A stretch of 9,135 nt of DNA from Actinomycetes bacterium. Its GTDB lineage: Bacteria; Actinomycetota; Acidimicrobiia; Acidimicrobiales; Palsa-688. A program made the translations under genes and the position numbers. The number at the start of each line of letters is the position of its first letter. Position 1 is the stretch's first letter. The stretch lies in contig JAKAWM010000071.1 of assembly GCA_021827285.1 (NCBI GenBank), positions 1 to 9,135 on the forward strand. Reading direction: 5' to 3'. Below are positions 5,121-9,135 of this stretch, one piece after another. The notes below the pieces were generated by a model, which did not search any database, was not told the origin of the DNA, and worked only from the letters and a program-made list of their open reading frames with translations.

Positions 5121-6487
5121 TGCTGGCATCTCCGACTGTACGGCGGGCATGGGCGCCAGAGGCAGGCACGCCCGGACCGGCTGGCCCGCCAAAACCGGCC
5201 CCCGCCGAGCCGAGCTTTGCCGTCATGGGCGGCCGGGGCGCTCGACTGCTAGGGGGGCCCGCCCGGGCAGAGGGCACCGAACACTGGGAGTCGCACCTTC
5301 GCCGCCTGGGGGCTTTGGGGATCGAGGGCGCGGCCGGCCACGAGCTGGTACAGGAAGTGGCGAGAAGCGGGCTCCAGGGACGAGGGGGGGCGCTGTTCCC
5401 TACGGCCACCAAGCTGACGATGGCGTCAGCATCCCGGGGCACCCCAATTGCCGTCGTGAACGCCTCTGAGGGCGAGCCGGCCAGCCAAAAGGACCGTTCT
5501 TTGGTTGAGTTGCGCCCCCACCTCGTCCTCGACGGTGCCCTGGTCGCCGCTCGAGCCATCGGCGCCCCTGAGGTCGTCTTCTACCTGCACCGGGCGCGCC
5601 GAGGGTCTACGGCGGCGCTGGAGCGTGCCCTCTGGGAAAGACCGCCCGAGGGCGTTGCCTGGAGGTTGGTCGATGCTCCCGCCGGCTATGTTACGGGCGA
5701 GTCCAGCGCCGTGGTCAGCTACCTGGAGGGCCAAGGTGCGCTCCCTCGCCGCCGCTCCGCCCCGGCGGCGGTGCGAGGGGTGGCCGGGAGGCCGACAGTA
5801 GTCAACAACGTCGAAACCATTGCCCATCTTGCCCTCATCGCCAGGTTCGGCTGGAAGTGGTTCCGGAGCGCCGGCGACGCGAACGGCCCGGGGTCCACAC
5901 TGGTGACGTTGGCGGGCGAGCTACCCGTCCCGGGCGCGGTGGCCGAAGTGCTGGGCCCGACCCGGCTGGGCCAGCTCTTGTCGGGCGTAGGTGGCCTTGG
6001 CCGGCCCCCGCAGGCAGTTCTCGTGGGTGGCTACGAGGGTGTTTGGCTCAACGGGGCTTCGGCATGGGAAATGCCGGTGGCCAGGGGCCTCCTCGCCGCC
6101 CACGGGATATCCCTCGGGTGTGGCGTGATCGCAGCCCTGAACAGCGGCTCGTGCGGTCTGGCCACGACCGCCCGCCTGGTGCGCTGGTTGGCCTCGGAGT
6201 CTGCCGGCCAGTGCGGTAGCTGCGTCTTTGGCTTGCCGGCCGTTTCGGCTCTGCTGGACGAGATTGCCCGCGGGACCGCTTTACGCCGCGACTTGAGACG
6301 TTTGCGGCAGCTGAGTTGCGTGGTTACCGGGCGGGGGGCTTGTGGCCACCCGAGCGGCGTCATGGCCCTGGTGGACAGTGCCCTCGAAGTGTTTTCCGCC
6401 GAGCTGCGTCGTCACCTCCACGGGCGGTGCTGCCCGGCCGTGCACTACGGATTTCCCCTGCCCGGCCACCAGGAGGGTCTTGAGTGA
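5117..6487 (+). CDS. NuoF-like NAD(H)/FMN iron-sulfur oxidoreductase
   Basis: This 456-residue protein resembles the 51-kDa NADH-binding subunit of complex I (NuoF) and related HoxF/NfnB-type flavoproteins. Visible motifs are SGLQGRGGALFPTATK (84-99, nucleotide/FMN glycine-rich loop), VVNASEGEPASQKDR (113-127, FMN site), YVTGESSAVVSYLEG (191-205), RPTVVNNVETIAHL (225-238), an SLBB-like strand region (about 261-311) and the C-terminal cluster region ESAGQCGSC (361-369) with C409. C366, C369 and C409 match NuoF cluster ligands including the 40-residue gap, but the first ligand Cys is A363. The first 32 residues are a Pro/Ala-rich extension. No NuoE or NuoG partner is nearby, so this is not complex I. 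It probably exchanges electrons between NAD(P)H and the ferredoxin encoded next or the diheme protein encoded just before. It starts within the preceding stop (ATGA), and the GTGA at its end overlaps the ferredoxin start. Confidence 0.88.
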   Translation: MMLASPTVRRAWAPEAGTPGPAGPPKPAPAEPSFAVMGGRGARLLGGPARAEGTEHWESHLRRLGALGIEGAAGHELVQEVARSGLQGRGGALFPTATKLTMASASRGTPIAVVNASEGEPASQKDRSLVELRPHLVLDGALVAARAIGAPEVVFYLHRARRGSTAALERALWERPPEGVAWRLVDAPAGYVTGESSAVVSYLEGQGALPRRRSAPAAVRGVAGRPTVVNNVETIAHLALIARFGWKWFRSAGDANGPGSTLVTLAGELPVPGAVAEVLGPTRLGQLLSGVGGLGRPPQAVLVGGYEGVWLNGASAWEMPVARGLLAAHGISLGCGVIAALNSGSCGLATTARLVRWLASESAGQCGSCVFGLPAVSALLDEIARGTALRRDLRRLRQLSCVVTGRGACGHPSGVMALVDSALEVFSAELRRHLHGRCCPAVHYGFPLPGHQEGLE

Positions 6488-6738
6488 CCGAGGGTGGCTG
6501 GCGGCTCTCGCTTGATCCCGCGGCTTGTGATGGTCACGGGATCTGTGCTCTCCGCTGCCCGGATAGGATTTCGCTGGACGGGTGGGGGTATGCTTGTGTC
6601 GACGGGACGGCTATCGACGATCCCCGGGTCCTCGGGCGGGCGTACCGGGCGGCGGCAGCCTGCCCGGCTGGTGCCCTTACAGTTGTCCCCGAAGGAGGTC
6701 GGCATGAGCACAAGTCGCCGGCCGTTCCCGCCGCCTAG
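6484..6738 (+). CDS. Small ferredoxin, CxxHxxC type
   Basis: This is an 84-residue electron carrier. The cluster motif is C15-D-G-H18-G-I-C21, with C25-P and a later C60-P (ACPAGAL). The CxxHxxC...CP layout is that of single-cluster actinobacterial ferredoxins, in which His occupies the place of the second Cys; these carry a [3Fe-4S] or His-ligated [4Fe-4S] cluster and often serve cytochrome P450s. Here the context is instead a NuoF-like/diheme b operon, so it is more likely to shuttle electrons in that module. C25 fills the position that ligates a second cluster in 2[4Fe-4S] ferredoxins, though no second cluster is possible with this cysteine set. The GTG start at 6484 has AGGAGGG (6471-6477) six bases upstream and overlaps the NuoF-like stop by four bases. 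The C-terminal 35 bases overlap the next gene. Confidence 0.88.
   Translation: MTEGGWRLSLDPAACDGHGICALRCPDRISLDGWGYACVDGTAIDDPRVLGRAYRAAAACPAGALTVVPEGGRHEHKSPAVPAA
6692..6698 (+). promoter_or_regulatory. Ribosome-binding site inside the ferredoxin gene
   Basis: AAGGAGG lies inside the 3' end of the ferredoxin coding region, five bases before the ATG at 6704. It decides the start of the Ser/Thr/Pro-rich membrane protein, whose frame is otherwise open far upstream. Confidence 0.75.
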
Positions 6739-7180
6739 GGAGGCGGGCCATCCCGGCACCGCGGCCCGTCCGAGGGCAAGGGCCCGGCGCCAGTCCGGTG
6801 CGGTGGGCGCCATAATTCTCGTCGCCCTCGGTACCTCGGTCGCTTTGGGCATCACCATCTCTTCCACTGCGCAGCCGTCGCTGCCGTCGCACATTGACGT
6901 CAGCCCGGCCGCGCAGATCGGGCCCAGTACAGCGACGACCGCGGTACCACCCCCGCCCCCCACCACTACTCGCGCCACCGCGGCTACGACTGGTGCCCCA
7001 GGGCGCTCCACCACTTCCCCCTCCCCAGTCCCTACTACATCGGGCAACACCGAGAGCACGACCATCGTCCAGGTCTTTCCCACCGTGCGGGTCGAGGACG
7101 ACAGGGGACGTCAGATTTCTGATGAGGGTACAGAGACAAAGAGCGGTACCGGTACCCACGAGCCTTCGGGCGACCGCTGA
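6704..7180 (+). CDS. Single-pass membrane protein, Ser/Thr/Pro-rich tail
   Basis: This is a 158-residue protein of unrecognised family. Residues 1-31 are polar and basic (RPRARARR), residues 33-53 form one membrane helix (GAVGAIILVALGTSVALGIT), and the rest is a low-complexity Ser/Thr/Pro-rich exported stretch (about 54-118, including a run of five Pro) ending in a more ordered acidic segment (IVQVFPTVRVEDDRGRQI, 121-138). Such tails often span the actinobacterial cell wall and can be O-glycosylated. ATG 6704 has AAGGAGG (6692-6698) five bases upstream and overlaps the ferredoxin gene by 35 bases. It ends 15 bases before the histidine kinase start. It could be an outer part of the redox module, a sensor accessory for the kinase, or a wall-linked stalk; the sequence does not decide. 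Confidence 0.75.
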   Translation: MSTSRRPFPPPREAGHPGTAARPRARARRQSGAVGAIILVALGTSVALGITISSTAQPSLPSHIDVSPAAQIGPSTATTAVPPPPPTTTRATAATTGAPGRSTTSPSPVPTTSGNTESTTIVQVFPTVRVEDDRGRQISDEGTETKSGTGTHEPSGDR

Positions 7181-7195
7181 AATCGAGTAGGCCCG

Positions 7196-8734
7196 GTGAC
7201 TGCAGGGCTGCGGGGGAGGTGGGCGGTCCCGTCCCCCCCGGCTGAGCCCGCTCAGGCCGGGAACGGCTCCTCCAACCATGTGGAAAACGGTGGACGATCT
7301 GCGCCTCACGATCTGATCGCCCGAGGGCAGCGGCGGGTCGGCACAGCTGGACGGCTGGCCCTTTTCCACGCTGTGGTACTGGTCCTCGCACTGGGCGCTG
7401 TGGTGGTCGCGCTGGCGCGCAGCTTTACGGCCAGCTACGAAGCCGCCGCCGCCACCAATCTCGGCAGTCAGCTCCGGGAGTACCAGCAAGCGGCCAAGGC
7501 CCGGCCCCCTGGGCAGGGGATCCGGGCGTTCTCCGTCCGTTACCTGGAGACCCACCCCCTGGCGGCCGGGGGCATCGTGGTGGTGTCGTTGGTCGGCTCA
7601 GGCCTGGTCGTAACCGGCAACGCGGCCGCCCTTATCCACGACCCCGTGGTTACGCCGTGGTTCACACGGCCACCGCCCACCACCCAGGCCTTTGCCGCCG
7701 ATCTCCAGGGCGTCCCCGTCGAAGTGGTGGCCGCTCCGATCCGCTCCCAGGGGGTGACCGTCGGGACCTACGTTGCCGCCAGCGACCTGACATCGTTTGC
7801 ATCCGAGCGCACACGCGTGGTGGAGCTTTCTTTGGCTGAGGCCGCCGTTGCCCTCCTGGTCGGGGCGGCGAGCGCCTTTTTCTTGTTGCGGCGGCTGCTG
7901 CGGACCGTCGGGCGCATCACCCGAGCCGCCGAACAGATCGGCAACGGGGCGCTCGAGCAACGCCTTCAGTACCAGGGAACGAGCGACGAGGTCGGTGAAT
8001 TGGCTCACACCTTCGACGCCATGCTCGACCACCTTGAAGCGGCCATGCAGGCGCAGCGTCGCTTATTATCGGACGTTTCCCATCAGTTGCGCACTCCCCT
8101 GACGGTGGTGAGGGGGCACCTTGAGGTGCTGGCGCGTACCGGTAGCCACGACCCAGCCGAGGTGCGGGAAACCACCGACCTGGTCATTGACGAGCTGGAC
8201 CACATGGCCCGCCTCATTGAACGCTTGCTGATGCTCGGGCGCGCCATGGAACCGGATCTGCTCGTCCTGGCGCCCTTCGCCCTACGAGATTTTCTGGTTT
8301 CCATCCGCGACTCGGTCGGGGTCCTGGCTCCGCAGCGGCTGCTGCTCGGCGCAGTGCCTGAGCTGACCTTGGTCGGGGACCGGGAACAGCTAAGGGGAGC
8401 CATAATCAACCTCGTTGACAATGCCGTGCATGCCACTTCCGCCGGCAACGTTATTGAGTTGAGCGCCTGCGTCGACCCGGTCTCGGGGGGCGTGCGGCTC
8501 TTGGTGGAAGACTCCGGTCCCGGTATCCCTGGTTCCGAACGAGAAGCCGCGCTCAGGCGCTTTGCCCGCCCAGGTGCTCGGGCCGAAGGGGGTTCGGGCT
8601 TGGGGTTGGCCATAGCCAAGGCAGTAGCCCTGGCTCATGGCGGGTCGATCTCGATCGACCAGTCCCCCACCCTACGTGGTGCTCGGGTCGCTCTCGTGCT
8701 GCCGCCTGAGCCCCTCTACGCCGGGGAGGCCTGA
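7196..8734 (+). CDS. HAMP sensor histidine kinase
   Basis: This is a 512-residue membrane sensor kinase of a two-component system. After a 50-residue Pro/Arg-containing cytoplasmic leader, helix 1 spans about 52-75, an extracytosolic sensing region of unrecognised fold spans about 76-207, helix 2 spans about 209-231, and a HAMP linker spans about 232-284. The dimerisation domain has the phosphoacceptor His in SDVSHQLRTPL (H296). The ATPase domain shows the N box (NLVDNAVHA, N405 and N409), G1 box (EDSGPGIP, 438-445), F-box-like RRFARP (454-459) and G2 box (GSGLGLAIAKAVALAHGG, 466-483). All catalytic motifs appear intact. GTG 7196 is the upstream-most supported start with only a weak ribosome-binding site; GTG 7280 is an alternative that keeps helix 1. 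It abuts the response regulator gene and follows the redox operon by 15 bases, so it may sense redox or envelope state. The signal is unknown. Confidence 0.93.
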   Translation: MTAGLRGRWAVPSPPAEPAQAGNGSSNHVENGGRSAPHDLIARGQRRVGTAGRLALFHAVVLVLALGAVVVALARSFTASYEAAAATNLGSQLREYQQAAKARPPGQGIRAFSVRYLETHPLAAGGIVVVSLVGSGLVVTGNAAALIHDPVVTPWFTRPPPTTQAFAADLQGVPVEVVAAPIRSQGVTVGTYVAASDLTSFASERTRVVELSLAEAAVALLVGAASAFFLLRRLLRTVGRITRAAEQIGNGALEQRLQYQGTSDEVGELAHTFDAMLDHLEAAMQAQRRLLSDVSHQLRTPLTVVRGHLEVLARTGSHDPAEVRETTDLVIDELDHMARLIERLLMLGRAMEPDLLVLAPFALRDFLVSIRDSVGVLAPQRLLLGAVPELTLVGDREQLRGAIINLVDNAVHATSAGNVIELSACVDPVSGGVRLLVEDSGPGIPGSEREAALRRFARPGARAEGGSGLGLAIAKAVALAHGGSISIDQSPTLRGARVALVLPPEPLYAGEA

Positions 8735-9135
8735 GTGCGCATCTTGGTAGTCGAAGACGACGCCCGGATCGCGTCGTTCATCGTCAAGGGCCTAGCCGCC
8801 GAAGGCTACAAGGCGGAGGTGGCGCCCGAAGGCAGCTCCGCCATGACGATGTTGGCCGCGACGGGTTCTTACGACTTGGTACTCCTCGATCTGGGTCTCC
8901 CCGGGCTACCGGGCGAGGAAGTGCTCAGCTTCCTTCGCCAGCGCCACCCTCGATTACCCGTGATAATCCTGACGGCGCGAGCAGAAGTGGCAGACAAGGT
9001 GCGTGGACTTAATTTGGGGGCTAGCGACTATATTACAAAGCCTTTTTCATTTGAGGAGCTCCTGGCCCGGGTGCGCTCAGCCCTACGAGCCAGTGCACAA
9101 ATGATCCCGACCGAACTAAGCGTCGGTGGCCTGAC
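8735..9135 (+). CDS. OmpR-family response regulator (3' truncated)
   Basis: The GTG at 8735 immediately follows the kinase stop, with GGGGAGG (8723-8729) five bases upstream. The 133 codons present encode a complete receiver domain: acidic pair D8/D9 in VVEDD, phosphoacceptor D52 in LVLLDLGLPG, T80 in IILTAR and K102 in YITKPF. After a short linker (ALRASAQMI) the sequence enters LSVGGL, typical of the first strand of an OmpR/PhoB winged-helix DNA-binding domain, and then the window ends. OmpR class is therefore likely but not shown. It should be phosphorylated by the adjacent kinase and regulate transcription, possibly of the upstream operon. A stretch of unusually A/T-ending codons occurs at about 9004-9054. 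Confidence 0.93.
   Translation, partial: MRILVVEDDARIASFIVKGLAAEGYKAEVAPEGSSAMTMLAATGSYDLVLLDLGLPGLPGEEVLSFLRQRHPRLPVIILTARAEVADKVRGLNLGASDYITKPFSFEELLARVRSALRASAQMIPTELSVGGL

Noticed and set aside
6060..6076. CGGCAT/ATGCCG hairpin inside the NuoF-like gene.
   Set aside because: It is a short stem in the middle of a well-conserved coding region with no T tract; probably chance.
5117..6738. Start of a complex I (nuo) operon, because of the NuoF-like protein.
   Set aside because: No NuoE, NuoG or membrane Nuo subunits adjoin it, and the sequence motifs diverge from true NuoF. The neighbours are ferric-reductase-like, ferredoxin and ApbE.
7145..7156. Tandem GGTACC repeat forming a 12-bp palindrome before the kinase gene.
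   Set aside because: It lies in the coding end of a low-complexity protein and has no other regulatory features around it.
1..9135. CRISPR array, insertion sequence, tRNA or phage genes.
   Set aside because: No regularly spaced repeats, transposase-like protein, cloverleaf or attachment-site duplication was seen on either strand.

Overview
The window looks like chromosomal DNA from a high-G+C Gram-positive bacterium, most likely an Actinomycetota lineage. The base composition is strongly G+C rich, codon third positions are overwhelmingly G or C, GTG and TTG starts are common, and several protein forms (a compact cold-shock protein, the U32-like TIM-barrel protein, the NuoF-like protein) look like actinobacterial versions. 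This is an inference from composition and family resemblance; there is no rRNA or other phylogenetic marker.

Layout. Positions 1-360 contain no gene I can support. A cold-shock protein gene (409-612, +) is followed by a helix-turn-helix protein (to 985, +) whose start codon is unclear, and by a small Cys-containing candidate ORF (1053-1241, +). A U32-peptidase-like gene lies on the minus strand (1296-2246). It converges with the small ORF across a hairpin that could act as a two-way terminator. A 188-base divergent spacer carrying a perfect 16-bp palindrome separates it from a long plus-strand gene string that runs off the right edge.

That string (2435 to 9135+) is tightly packed, with overlaps of 4 to about 35 bases or gaps under 20 bases, and is probably one operon. 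In order it encodes two single-pass membrane proteins of unknown family (one with a coiled coil, one with an Ala/Gln-rich stretch and a Pro-rich tail), an ApbE-type FAD:protein FMN transferase, a ferric-reductase-like membrane protein with two His pairs spaced as in diheme-b proteins, a NuoF-like NAD(H)/FMN/Fe-S protein, a small CxxHxxC ferredoxin, a third single-pass protein with a Ser/Thr/Pro-rich tail, a HAMP sensor histidine kinase and an OmpR-type response regulator (cut by the window end).

My reading is that the central genes form a transmembrane redox module. Electrons would pass between NAD(P)H, the NuoF-like protein and the ferredoxin on the cytoplasmic side, cross the membrane through two b hemes, and reach an extracytosolic acceptor, possibly one flavinylated by ApbE. 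No FMN_bind-domain protein is visible in the window. The best acceptor candidate is a short C-terminal motif in the second membrane protein, and this is speculative. The kinase/regulator pair at the end is a natural candidate for controlling the module.
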